In this document: positions 45,776 to 57,385 of the stretch, in pieces
How positions within the stretch are numbered: the first letter of the stretch is position 1
Layout: the number at the start of each line of letters is the position of its first letter
Assembly: GCA_032433595.1 (NCBI GenBank)
Contig: JASWJB010000176.1
Location: 1 to 64,000, forward strand
From: Conoideocrella luteorostrata
Taxonomy: Eukaryota > Ascomycota > Sordariomycetes > Hypocreales > Clavicipitaceae
Direction: 5' to 3'
Length of the DNA: 64,000 nucleotides
Program-made: the position numbers and the translations under genes
Notes under the pieces: generated by a model
Database searches by the model: none
Told to the model about the DNA's origin: nothing
What the model saw: the letters and a program-made list of their open reading frames with translations, nothing else

Positions 45776-48700
45776 TCAATGCCATGGGTTCTGATTACCC
45801 ATAAATCCTTCTTCCAAGGTACGCTCCTCGAGGTTGCGAATAAAGTCCCTATTGTTCCCTCTACCACCTTGTTGAGCCCTGCTTCCTCGTCGACCCCCTC
45901 GGCCTCCTGGCGTGTTGTCTAATCCAGCCATGCCTTCTCCTGGAGGAGGATAGTAAGCCGGGCTCGGTTGAAGACGGATAGGCTGACTAGGGTCGAGATG
46001 GCTTGCAACGCGCTGGATAGCAGCGGGGATGCCGCTTTGCTGTTGTTCCATTGTTGATGCCCTTTGTCGATTATTTCTCATGCTTGCTTGTTGATACATG
46101 TTCGGCTGCGTAACGTTTCCATATTGAGCAGCGGACATGGCTTGTGGCGGTTGGGTCATGACCATTTGTCCATACTGGCCAGCTTGAGGTCCGTAGGGCG
46201 GTGCCATATTGCCATGGTTTCCAACTGGAGAGTAAACAGGGTTGTTACTATACATAGGAGGCTGAATGTGCCCCGGCTGTGGAGGATACTGGCCAGCGGC
46301 GGCCATGTTCGCGTACGCTGCTCCCTGGGCGGCCGAATGTGCAGCAGAGTGGGCTTGAGCTTGCGCAGCCTGTGCGCGCTGCTTGCTCAGAGCCTCTGCT
46401 TGTTGCTGCTGTTGAGTTCCTGGGGCGGGAGATCGGTTCAAGGAGCTTGCCTTCAGGTTCATGGGAGGGACAAAGGGTCCCGTATACTTTTGCTGCGTGA
46501 TAAATGGATGCAACTTGGCCTGCTGAGGCGACCACCTCTCAAGGGGATTGATGTTCAGCAGCCCTCGTACAAAGTCGATAAATGCGATGCGGTTGTTCAT
46601 TTCTGGATGTCGCAGGTCAGACAGAGAGCCATGTCTAGAGGGATAATACAAGGGAGGGAAGACAGAAAAGGAGTTATGACAAACCTCGATCAATTTCGTT
46701 CTGCTTCATATTTTTGCGTGGCATGGGATATGATTTAATGATATCGGGCAGAGTGCTTTGCTGGAAGTATTTCTTGCTAGGTTGTTCCTTCGTGTTATGT
46801 TCTCGCGCGTACTGCTCCATGCCTTTCAAGTGGTATGTCCGTCTACCGAATTCATCTTGTCGTTTCTCGAAAAATTCACCAGCTTGCTTACCCATTTCGA
46901 CCATCCAATTTTGTGGATTCCCAAGCATCTCAACAATGCGAGACACCTGGTTGTATTCCGATGATCCGGGGAACAGGGGTAGTCCGAGGAAGAGCTCTAC
47001 TACGATGCAACCCAATGACCACATGTCGATGGCGGAAGAGTACGGCAATCCTAAAAGGACTTCCGGTGATCGGTAAAATCTAGACTGGATGTAGGTATAC
47101 ACAGTTTGACGTTCATCGCAAGCCGATCCGAAATCGATAATTTTGATAATGGGACTCTCCAAATTTTTGAGAAGAATGTTCTCGGGCTTCAAGTCGCAGT
47201 GAATCAGTCGAGCCTTGTTCAATAGAGCAAGACCGTTGAGAAGTTGTTGGGCAAAGACTCGGACAAGAGTAGTACTGAGACCTCGAAACTGATTCTGCTT
47301 GATAAGCTCGTACAAGTTGACGCTCAACAATTCGAATACAAGGCAAAGATGTTGTCTGTGAATGAAGGTGTCCTTCAGTCGTAATAAGTGGTGATCGTCA
47401 TTCTTGTCGAGCTTTGTGTTCAACTAGGCAAAAGCCATGTTAGCAAAGCACGCTGCCATCCACGAATCTGGAGTTGCAATTAGACGGAAACAAACACTGA
47501 CCAAGTCAAGCACTGATACCTCCATCATGCTCTGATTAAAGTAAGCCGTGCGGTTTTTGATGACTTTTACGGCAACGACTTCTTGCGTCTTCAAGTTCTG
47601 ACACTTGACAACCTGGCCAAAAGTTCCTTGGCCAAGAACATCCAAGATAAGGTACCGATTTCTGGCCATTGTTGGTTAGTAAATTCAAGATTCCGACAGG
47701 ACGGGCACAGGCATGTGATGCAGAGACTGGGACATTTTTCCATACTTGTGGCCTGCTTCTTCCGATCCTAATATATCATTCACATAAAGAATGTAGTCAC
47801 TATCCTCGTTATCATAGCCATCATTCTTGACCCCCTTGCTGGGCTTTGTCAAGACTCGGCGAGGATTTCGCGAGGTTTCATATTTGAAGCTAGGATTGCA
47901 GATACGATATGTCGCAGGCAGGTGAGATGTGAGGGCTTGAAGAGGCTGTGTGGAGTTAATAGCAAGCGGTCAGCGTCATTAACTCAACCGAGATTTGGTA
48001 TTTTACTGCAAACGCTGGCTATGTCAAGTGACTTACACTGATGAAGCCTCCCTCAGGATTCGCCCGTCGAAATAGTGGCTGCCTGTTATTCTTGGGTCGC
48101 AAATCGGTCACGGCTCGCACCTTGCGAAACTCAGGTACGGACTTTGGCACCGGAGGATTTAACCGTCGAGGGGATTTGGGCCCGTTAGGATAGGCAGCGT
48201 CGAGATGTGCCACAGCGGATGAGGGATAACCGTCTTGAGCAGATGCAAATGGAGTGATTGACGGCAACTGCTGACCGCCCTGTCGGCTCGCGTAGTAGTG
48301 GCTTTGAGCATAATCTGCTTGCACGCCTGGAGACTGAGTCTGACTCTGAGATGACGGATTTGCAAATTGGCTCGGTTTGGGCTCGTAAGGCGAGGTTGGA
48401 GACAGCGTGTCCATGGGAGAATAACGTTGAGCAGCGGACGAAGGTGGTTGTTGCTCGAGCGGCGACTGGAGATTGGAGGAGCGACCACTGGAGGGATGCG
48501 ACTGATGGTGCGGCCTCATGGGATATTTGATGCCCGCGTGAGCATCATAAGCATCATTCATGGCGATATCCCCATTGCCGTCGCGAGAAATAGGAGGAAC
48601 CGCCATAGAAGGGGATGTGGCTGGATTGCCGCCGTGGAGTATGACGGGGTGGCCGCCGCCAGGATGGGCCATGGGGAGAACCGGAGGGCCGCTGTGATGC

Positions 48701-48867
48701 TGATGCTGCTGGTGCTGCTGAGTATGATCATACCCATATCCGGGGGCCGCAGGAGGCGGCGGCTGGCCTGCGTAGTCTCTAGGCATCTGACCGCCAACGT
48801 TGTATCGTCGCGAGGCGCCGGCCGAGTCATTGTATTGCTGCTGCTGCTGCTGCCATGAGGGATCCAT
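45776..48867 (-). CDS. YAK1: Dual-specificity protein kinase YAK1 (DYRK family)
   Basis: Stress- and nutrient-responsive kinase that antagonises PKA-driven growth in yeasts and affects development in filamentous fungi. Exons (minus): 48867-48037, 47945-47746, 47661-47502, 47423-46685, 46602-45776, 918 aa. The N-terminal about 280 residues are low-complexity (Gln run after MDPSW, His/Gln/Pro-rich). PLQALTSHLPATYRICNPSF, SKGVKNDGYDNEDSDYILYV and GSEEAGHKNRYLILDVLGQG are YAK1 hallmarks. The kinase domain starts near residue 346: GQGTFGQVVKC, VAVKVIKN (catalytic Lys), HCDLKPEN near 474, DFGSACDE, and activation loop VYTYIQSRFYRSPEV with the autophosphorylated DYRK Tyr. The C-terminal tail is Gln/Ala/Tyr-rich and ends with an RGG-like GRGGRRGSRAQQGGRG. 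All four introns restore conserved motifs. A poor ATG-proximal context was not found. Confidence 0.96.
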
Positions 48868-51288
48868 GGTGGGGAGAGAATCAGTGCAGCTGCAACCTGG
48901 ATGAGGACGAGGCCGACGACGAGGACACAGCGACAACTGTGGCGCTTAATTGGCAGCGGGAGGTTATGCGGCGTCGCCGTCAAACCTGCGTGTCGCTTAC
49001 AGCTTCACTGGTTCGAAGGTGCGGTGGAAATGAGCACAGTGGCAGAAGATTGCGAAGAGTCGCTGCGAGCTGGAAAAGCTCCAGAGCTCCAAAATGGACA
49101 ACCAGAAGATGGGTTGAGGTATGGAGAGTGATTGATGGATGGGGTCGCTGGGTCGATGGTATGTCGCGCCTGGGCCATGCTAATAGTAGGCGTGCCGGCG
49201 GCCCTGCACAAAGTCGATGGGCACGGTTGTAGCAGGTAGGTAGGTATCCAGCCTACTTACGGAGTAGTGAGTAAGTACCTAGTAGCTTGGTAACTTGGCT
49301 GATATGATGAGTATACGGGGGAGGTACCTCAGTAGTTTACTCCATCCACGCTTGCTCGCGCCCGCTTTCTCCTCGCTGCTACCTACCCGCTTGAACGCAT
49401 GCCCCGTATTAATTCAAAAAGCAGAATATTGGGCCTCAATGGTCAGTCAACCTGCACGATGCAGGTGGAGGTAACCAACTTCGCTGCTGGTTGTGAACTA
49501 ACCAGCCAGGCGGGGGACAAAATACGTGACCCTTCCCAGTCCACACCGTCACAATAGCCTTTTTTTAAAAAAAAAAAAAAAAAAAAGAATTATAATTATA
49601 ATTTTATATAATTTTTTAAGTTTCTTTCACTATATGCTAGGTTTATCTGGAAAGATATTAGATTCTAAACATGTGTGGTTAGTGTTAGTGTGTATAGTAA
49701 AGAGTCATAAAGGCGTAGATAGTTATGGAATAAATTACAATAATGAGCACAGAGATGTAAGATAGTTAGTTGTTGAATTCATCTTCTCCTGTAGATGGGA
49801 TGGTTTTATCACGTGAGTCACTCTCATTAGCTAGACTATTTTGTCCCCGCCTGCTAGGTGAGGCCATTGAACCAGTTAGCCTGTCGCAACCAAACGGGAC
49901 CAGAGCGGACCAGACTTGTCCACGCTGGTGGACCTGGCTTAGCGCGCTTGACGTCTGGTTGGGCACTTTGGTGGAGGCCCAACGTTTCCCCTACTGAGTG
50001 GCAGATGCCGTCAGCATCGCGTTGAAAGAGTTTCTTGAGTCGCCTCGATGCCAACCGTATATTCACTAATTAGCTAGGTACTCTGCGGAGTACGGAGTAC
50101 GTGTTAGGTAGTTACGTACTTCCTCTAGCTTAAAATAGGCACTATTGGTCAATTGATTCTATTGTAGTTGTCCGAAGTGGAGTGACGCTATTAACCCTTG
50201 CTCCAAGAAGGGAGTAAGGCGACGGAATACCCTTTGTGGTCTATGTAAGGACATGAACTGCAGCTAGCATATCACATTATGGCTCGACTTTTGCTAGAGT
50301 TCAATTCAGGTTCACTTTCAGGATCAGGATCAGTTCAATATTTTGGTGTTGTTTGTAAAGTATTTTAGGCTGCAGCACTGCACTGCGGCGGTGGACATCT
50401 GGTAGCCGTCGTGTAACTGAGGGTTTAACTATCATGTTTCTGTATTTCGTATTCCGTGATGATCCATGCACCGCAACCACCTTGTTTATTTTGGAGACAG
50501 CAACCCAGCCAATTTGAAGTGTTCGCATTAGCCCACCCTGACAACTTCCCTGCACGTTGTGCACATCTGGGGGGCGGTAATGGGGATAAGAAAGGACCAT
50601 TGGTCATGCTATGTCCAAGGGTGCTCATCACACAAGTAAGACGTGCTTTTCGGCGCCTAAATATGCGATGGCTTTGGACAGACGAAAAATCCTTGGATTC
50701 AACGAGGGAACTAAAAAGAAAATCCGAGATTTGATGACGGAATAAATGAAATGGCAAGATGACTGGAAGAATATAGGCACCGAACTAGAAGTTGAAACAA
50801 TCAAGAAGACAAACAGAAAGGAAGATGGTATCTTAAAAGGACCGACACTCCGCAGCCGCATTTTCAACAGAAGTGTTTATTCGTAAGTCGTAAAATGCGC
50901 AAACTCGTTGGGCAACCTTGGCGGTAATTTAAGCAAAAAGGAAATATGACGAGCAGAAATCACACACAAAGCTACCGCATCGTTGTCGATCCCACGTACT
51001 CGAAAAACGAGAGATAGAAATTTCAAGTAGGAAGTGGGACATGATCATAAAGAGGAGAAGAAATAGAAGATGAAGAGACAAGACGAACAATAGCACCAAC
51101 AATAGAAGTGATGGTGCATATCGCTTGACAAGACACAAGGGTATGGGACAGGTTTGGAGATTCGCCAAAAAAGACAAAGAAGAACATGATTTTCAAATAT
51201 CCATTCCAACCAGGGACAGTGCACCTTTCTCACCCAGGCCAGGTCCATCCAACATAGAACGTGCCTCGTGTTGACATTTTACCTCGGT
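48868..51288. other. Spacer between YAK1 start and PUB1 end
   Basis: 2.4 kb without a supported gene. YAK1 leader and promoter occupy the left part. It holds TACTCCGTA-type motifs at 49257-49266 and 50085-50102, and an AT-rich island (about 49560-49770, listed separately). The right part is 3' of PUB1. Confidence 0.55.
49560..49770. other. AT-rich island, possibly a decayed transposon piece
   Basis: A T7-A18 junction leads into about 200 bp of very AT-rich DNA (ATTATAATTATAATTTTATA and similar), in sharp contrast to its flanks. RIP-damaged repeats in ascomycetes look like this, and the next bases (TGTTGAATTC at about 49772) resemble the 5' end of some LTRs. No second LTR copy or target-site duplication was seen. 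Confidence 0.3.
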
Positions 51289-53025
51289 TCAAGATTGATA
51301 ACCTCCAAATCCATTGTTAAAATTCTGGCCAGGCGCAGGTTGGTTCCATTGCCCATTTGGACTTTGTTGTTGTTGACCACGACCAAAACCACCCGCGCTC
51401 TGAGGGCCACCATATCCCATAGGAGAACCGCCGTAGCCTGCGGGCGACCCGCCCTGAGGGCCTCCAAAGTTGCCGTGTTGACCTCCAAACTGGGCTGCAT
51501 GAGTTGTGAAAAGTGTGATCAGTCACTGACAGTGTACAAAGATGTGAAGCTCCTCACTTACCGTTATACTGAGGGTAGAACGTAGGCGTGCCAGGAAATC
51601 CCGGCCCCTGGGCGCTTTGAGGACTATAAGGCTGGGCAGGATCAAAGCTCCCTTGAGCGTTGGGGGTTTTGTCTTTGCCCCACTAGATCATGTTGTCAAT
51701 GTCTCGTTGATGCCAAATGTCGAAGACTTGCCGGAGCCATAAAATGAACTTACGCTGCATTTGAGAGGTCTACCATTAACGTTGTAGCCGTTCATTTGAC
51801 AGATTGCCATGGCTGCGTTGTCGTGAGTGTCCATTTTGATGAAAGCGAATCCTCTGTCAGATTGAAACCGCGACTCGACGACATATCCAAAGTTTTGAAA
51901 GAGGGGAACAACATCATTGGGTGTAGTATATGGCGTCAAGTTGCCAACGTAGCAAGTGGCTTGCCAATTTGGCGTCTGGTTCACGACCACTTCGAAGCTG
52001 GCAACGCCGTGAGCTGGGAATTGATGATGTCCGAATGGCGTCGTTGGTGTCATGCCCATGGCCTGCATCGCTTGTTGCTGAGCAATAGACGGCTGGCCCT
52101 TCTGATTAGCCCAATTGCATCGAATTGCCCGTGATCCAAGCCATTCGCCATCCATGGAGCTCAACGCCTTTTCCGCGTCTGATCTGTCACGATAGGCCAC
52201 AAAACCATAACCTCGGGTTCGTCCAGTCTTCATGTCCCACATAACCCGAGCCTCGGAAACAACACCGAAGGCAGAGAACGCCTGGGTCAAAATATCGTCA
52301 TTGACTTCGTTGGATAAGTCTCCAACAAAGATGTGGAAGTGACTAGAAGTATCTTCTTTGCTGGTTGTGTTTGACTGGTATGCCCAATTCACGCGGATTT
52401 CCTGCAGGTAGTTCATAAGCAACATGGTCAGGAAACCCAGCTGCGGCGCTTCGTCCGGTGATATTATGGTGGCCTTACCGATTGGTGGACTCTGCGACCG
52501 TTGAGGGTCTGCATAGCACGCTCAGCAGCACCCGGGTCGTCGTATTCAACGAATCCATAGTTGAATCCTTTAGCCTTAACGCGCATATTGTTAGCTCTGT
52601 AAGCTCTGCGAGAGATGTTTTGTAGCTTCAGACTAAATTATTCTGTTATTTCATCAACGTACATTTTTGTCGGGAATGATTTTGACATTCTGGACATGGC
52701 CAGTGGTCTCGAAGATTTGGCGGAGAACGTCCTCAGTTACCCGTTGGTCAAGCCCTCCAATATACAATGCCCGCTTGTTAGGCTCGGGAGCTGCCCGGCG
52801 GAAGTTGCCTGAGCCACCTGGTGACATCATGCCACTACCATCGCCACCAGAAAGGGGGGATGTGATGGCGGTTGGGATAGGATTCGTGTTCTGCGGAATG
52901 TGTAGTGGAGGCGGTGCCATATGGGACGGGTTGCCCTGGCCGTTATGACCGGAAGGATTTCCGACTCCAGCTTGTGCCTGGGAAGGCAACTGAGTCGAGG
53001 AAGGAGCCGCCGCGGTATCAGCCAT
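51289..53025 (-). CDS. PUB1: PUB1/TIA-1-like RNA-binding protein with three RRMs
   Basis: Binds U-rich and AU-rich mRNA, affects stability, and enters stress granules in yeast. Exons (minus): 53025-52663, 52574-52479, 52401-51754, 51682-51562, 51494-51289, 477 aa. RRM1 is about residues 86-160 (ALYIGGLDQRVTEDVLRQIF; FNYGFVEYDD), RRM2 about 175-253 (FHIFVGDLSNEVNDDILTQA; RGYGFVAYRD), RRM3 about 301-371 (TCYVGNLTPYTTPNDVVPLF; RGFAFIKMDT). The C-terminus is Gly/Gln/Pro-rich with FGGYQS at the end, a prion-like low-complexity tail. The first intron (52575-52662) seems to end at TTAAG rather than CAG or TAG: upstream CAG sites give stops, and a CTAAC branch point lies about 15 nt before it. Other junctions are standard. 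Confidence 0.94.
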
Positions 53026-55398
53026 GGTTTCGAAGTTTTAGATTTGGTATTGTGAAGGATGCTACCGAAGCAGGAGCGATGATTTTACTAATGTGAGTAG
53101 CAAGACGTTGAAGCGAAGCGAAGCGACAGACGCGCAACGATTATCGTGTTATAGATCAGCGAGATGTTATATAATAGAGCAACTGCAGATGTCGGAAAGA
53201 GAATCTGGAGAAGATTTATTCGGTTCGAATCAGCAAAGGAGACCCAACGAGCAAGTAGAACACTGAATAAAACTTGCGAGATTCGTAGCAAACGAAAGAG
53301 AGATTCACAAAGGAGGTAACGATGACGGGAAAGTATGAGAGCTCAATGCGCACCAACAGACAAAAAGAGAAATAAAGGACGCCAGATAACCAGGTCCAAA
53401 ATCGGCCCAACAGACGCTCTTTATGCTGGATACAAGAAAGCCCTGTTCTGTCAAGCTGTCCTCCAAGAAGGTGACATGAGAAAGTTGCAGGACGAGGATG
53501 TCTGGTGGAGGTCAATTAGGGGACCTCAAGGCGGTTAGTCCAGGACCGCTGGGGGGTGGCGGGCAGTGGTGGTCGCAGGCGGTGGGCTCAAATGCTCACT
53601 TTGGCGCTGGAGGCAGGCTGGAGCCCTTTGTGAACCAACGCCGCTGCCACTGGTGGGGCCCGACCGAGTCTGCGAGTTCAACTAAGACGACAACTTGACT
53701 GTTAATCTTATTAGTTACTGGTTCTTCCCCACTTGGAGGGCTCTTGCATTCAAAGGTCTGGAGTCCATCACGGGTAATAAGGTAATAACTACTCCGTACT
53801 CCGTAAATGATGATCAGTTTTCTCTGATTGATCAAGTCGGATTGTGATGAGGCTTGGCAGTGTGGCGAAGGAAAAAGAGGTGGCTCCGAGGCTGGAACCG
53901 GCGAAGAGAGAGATTGTGCTACCAACGAATTAGATACACATGTACTCCGTGGACGATCAGACGACATTACAGCAATTTCGGAACAGGCGGCGAGAAGTAG
54001 CGATGCGCCATCAAGGCTATGCTGTGGTAGCAGTAGAGCTACAAGTTGCCTGTGTGCTGCACAGAACAATTCGTTGTCTTTGGCACCAGACTGTGCCGAC
54101 TAAGCGCCCTGGCTTGCGTGCTCTAGTCGACGCATACACATATTAGACAAGGCGGTACTCCGTACGGATCCTCAGAGTGGCGGGATGCATCATGCATCAT
54201 GAGCGCTCCTCGCAAGGGGTGGAAATAAGAAGACATGCCCGAGAGTGCATACTCCCTTCTTTTTGCCCGTAAGCCACAATCACTTAACTACCTAAATACT
54301 CGGGTAGTTCGAAGTCAGGCATCGCTGCGTCGTGGGGCTTTTGTGCCAGATACTAGGCTCCGTCTCGTCTGGTGCTCTTCCAGCACGAGTTGAGGGATGT
54401 GTGTTGCCCTCCCGCGTATTTGCGTGCCTTTCCGCCGAAGTAACATCCTACGCAGGCAGGTATTGTGCCACCAGACAGTAGTTACATGCCAATACCGTAA
54501 GCTTTCCCCGGTTGTAACTTGACAGCAGCCATTGTCTGGCCCAAGAATTATGGTGTAGCAACAGTTATAAATCAGAAGGCAATCGATGGCTTCCACCGAG
54601 GGGTCCAGGGTGGAATCTTTGTATTTCCGATTCTTCTGTGCAGTAGCATCGAGCCTTCCTTTCTCTGTCTAGATACAATTGATTACTTCTTTTTGTTTTA
54701 TTTTTGGTTTTACTATCTCCCTCCCCTTTCCCACCATCCAGAGGCTCCGCAAAAGCTCCACCTACAGACTCAGCCGTCGACTGAGGAGAGCCTCGAGCTT
54801 AGCCAAAGCATATGTATGTTTGGTGCAGTCTGCGTGGTTCACTGCCGTCCGCAGCTTTCGTCACCTCCCCTCCCCCGAAACGCCGCCCGTAGGTAGTACC
54901 GGATCCGATATGAACTTATAAGCCTCTAAGAAAGGAAAATCGGAGCTGGCCACTCGAAAGCACCTGAAACCCGCTGCCATTCTGTGTCTGGCTGGTTTCA
55001 GAGTTTCATCCACAAAACTCAAGACTCCACACGCTCTGCGTTGGCATTGACCTCAAAGCCACATGTGGGTGGGTGCTCATATTGTTAGCTTTGCGATAAC
55101 TAGACCCGAGAGGGAACCGCCCATTCGCCTCCCTCGCCTCCCTCCGCGGTCGGCTGCTTGGTAGTAGTTGCCTGAACACCTTTCAGCTTATCTCTTCTTC
55201 ACTGCTCCCCGACTGAATGTATAACTATGCATTACTTCGCAACTTCATCATTATTTCTCGCATATCGCCAGCGTGACTACTGATAGCATTGAACTCTGTC
55301 CACTCTCCAAGGAACGCGCCCAGCGAGAACCATACACAATAGCACCTCTGCCGCGGCGCATCGTCTTCTCGAGCTGAAAATACTGCCGACACTTCATC
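53026..55398. other. Spacer between PUB1 start and the gene at 55399
   Basis: 2.37 kb without a supported gene. PUB1 leader and promoter on the left are purine-rich on the plus strand. TACTCCGTA-type motifs occur at 53790-53805 (tandem), 53942-53950 and 54155-54165. CT-rich blocks at 54715-54770 and 54860-54885 may belong to the next gene's promoter. The 157-codon minus-strand frame at 53596-54069 was not accepted. Confidence 0.55.
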
Positions 55399-56702
55399 AT
55401 GGCACCCTCTGATACAAAACGGTCGTTAGAAACACTGGATGGGTTTGTCAACGATGTGGTGCGTGTGCTTCTTCCCCGACCAAGCAGGCAGCTTTGCAAA
55501 GCCAGGTGTTTTGCGCACCAACCTTTGCGCATACCAAGCCAGCCAGGCGCAATGCGGACTAACTCTCGTGGTTGTGCTATTTGTAGCTTATTCAAACAGG
55601 GAAGGCTCTCCGTGCTTCGCGACGAGATGGCCAAGGCAATTTGCCAGCCATTCAAATGCATGCGAAATTACCAGAAATCATCTCTGCGTTTCATTCTGCC
55701 CTTGATGACATCGAGAATCACATTGTAAGATGAACGAGGAAAACTTGCATCCTCTCGGTTGATCGCATCAGACTCGGAAGTAGACTAACTTCAAATTTCT
55801 TTTAGATCCATGCCAAGTCGGTTCTTCTTCGCGATCTTGACCAATTGAAAGCCCAGAACAACCCGTCCGAAGAATCGCAGTCATCGCCCCAACCTCAACC
55901 CGCAGGACCACAATCGAAGCTTCCAATAGCCATCGAGATAGACTCATCCCCGGAGCCGGCCCCAAAAGAAGAACCCACAGACAATGGTGCCATGACTATC
56001 AAATCTAGTGCTCCCATTCCCGATATGGGCTTGCACAACTCGACCGCGCCTGTCATTCCAGTCAAGGGCGAAGGACAAAATGTGCCATCGTATGCTCCAA
56101 TTACATCAGGAAACGATGGTTATAGCACAATCAAGGCAGAGGGGATACAATTGACTTCCGCAGCGCCAGTTCCGGCGATGGATGCAAAGCTAGAGAGTAT
56201 ACAGCCCGGCATTGGTGGTGGAGTTGAAGCCCTGGACTTGACCAACTCAGACTCGAACTTCACTAATATGGAGTTTTCGTTGGCGCCGGGAGTCGATAGC
56301 CAGACCCAGCCTGGCGGGCAAGGTGTAGCGGTAGCGAACCCCAATGAGCCATCATTTGACCTCGGATCGTTTGGGGCCACAGACGGAGCAACCAGTAACA
56401 TGTCTCTGATCAACAGTGTGCCGACCAACAATGTAGAGCAACCAGTCGATCCTAAGGCCGGAACCAGTGAACCCATCGCGGAAGGGCAGAAAAAGGAAGA
56501 AGCACCAGGTGAACCCCTTGACGACTTGTTTGCTAATGACGGAGAGGCTGACGGCATGGATTTTGACTTCGGCCTGGATGACGGGATGGGCGGCGATACG
56601 TTCGACGATCTCATGAATGATCGGGACAACACCTTTGACAGCATGGAACACGGCGATTTTGATGCCAACTTTTTTGGACTTGACAAGATTGATGACCCTT
56701 GA
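55399..56702 (+). CDS. Unknown acidic protein
   Basis: Three proposed exons, 55399-55462, 55600-55724, 55806-56702, 361 aa. The short first exon encodes MAPSDTKRSLETLDGFVNDV; the join through R-K-A-L-R-A-S-R-R-D-G-Q restores the phase into LPEIISAFHSALDDIENHI, and the third exon begins IHAKSVLLRDLDQLKAQNN. The first about 85 residues are thus helical and coiled-coil-like; the middle is Pro/Ser/Gln-rich and disordered; the C-terminus is strongly acidic with repeated Asp-Phe motifs (MDFDFGLDDGMGGDTFDDLM; FDANFFGLDKIDDP). Such tails occur in transcription-activation and Mediator-type proteins, and a fungal Mediator subunit is a possibility I cannot confirm. The first intron uses GTGTGC, a weaker donor than usual, chosen for phase. 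Confidence 0.7.
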
Positions 56703-57385
56703 AGGACAGGAAGAATGATGTGCTGTGTGCATAAGGCCAGAGCAAGCTAGAGGTATTTGGCAGGGCCAACTCGTGGCTTGCATCAATTTGTCGTACAGTG
56801 AACAATGTACTGCAGAGCGAGTTGTGGTGTCATTGGTCAAGAGTTCTTTCATGTCTGGGTATGAGAAGTAATGATGCATATACGGGTTTCTGGGCGTCAT
56901 GATGCATAAAGGGTAAAAAGAGGGCTATTTGATTTTGTAAATTGCAATGCGTTGGGTCGGCAATTACTCTCAGATTGGGTTTTCAAAGTTCCAGCGATAG
57001 ATCACACATGCAGCAGTCATGTATGTATGTGACGCATATATACCCCATTCTTTTATCACGGCTGCAGGGTGTATCATCATGATTTTTTTATTTCTTTTGG
57101 GAGTATCGGTTATATACATACATGTGTACAATTTATACAGTTTTTTCGTCACTCGTGGACTCATCTCAATACGCAAGTTTGCATTATTTCGAGGCCGGCT
57201 ATACCATGCCGGAGAACATTGACCAAAAGTTCACACACACAGGCACACACACACACATATACATACATACATACATACATACATACATACATACATACAT
57301 ACATACATACATACATACATACATACATACATACATACATACATACATACATACATACATTTCTCTTGTCTCGCGCGTCCATTGT
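56703..57385. other. Convergent 3' spacer with long microsatellite
   Basis: 683 bp between two convergent stop codons. It contains a CA run and the 25-unit ACAT repeat (57261-57360), and is AT-rich elsewhere. No gene. Confidence 0.7.
57261..57360. repeat. (ACAT)25 tetranucleotide microsatellite
   Basis: Exactly 25 uninterrupted ACAT units follow a CA run (57244-57256). The tract ends 25 bp before the stop codon of the GH5 gene and therefore lies in its 3' UTR. It creates spurious reading frames of repeated YIHT or MYVC on the two strands. Confidence 0.97.

Noticed and set aside
53596..54069. 157-codon minus-strand frame between PUB1 and the acidic-protein gene
   Set aside because: It crosses two TACTCCGTA motifs, has no domain and no splice context.
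57261..57360. Possible CRISPR-like or tandem regulatory array
   Set aside because: It is a simple tetranucleotide tract without spacers.
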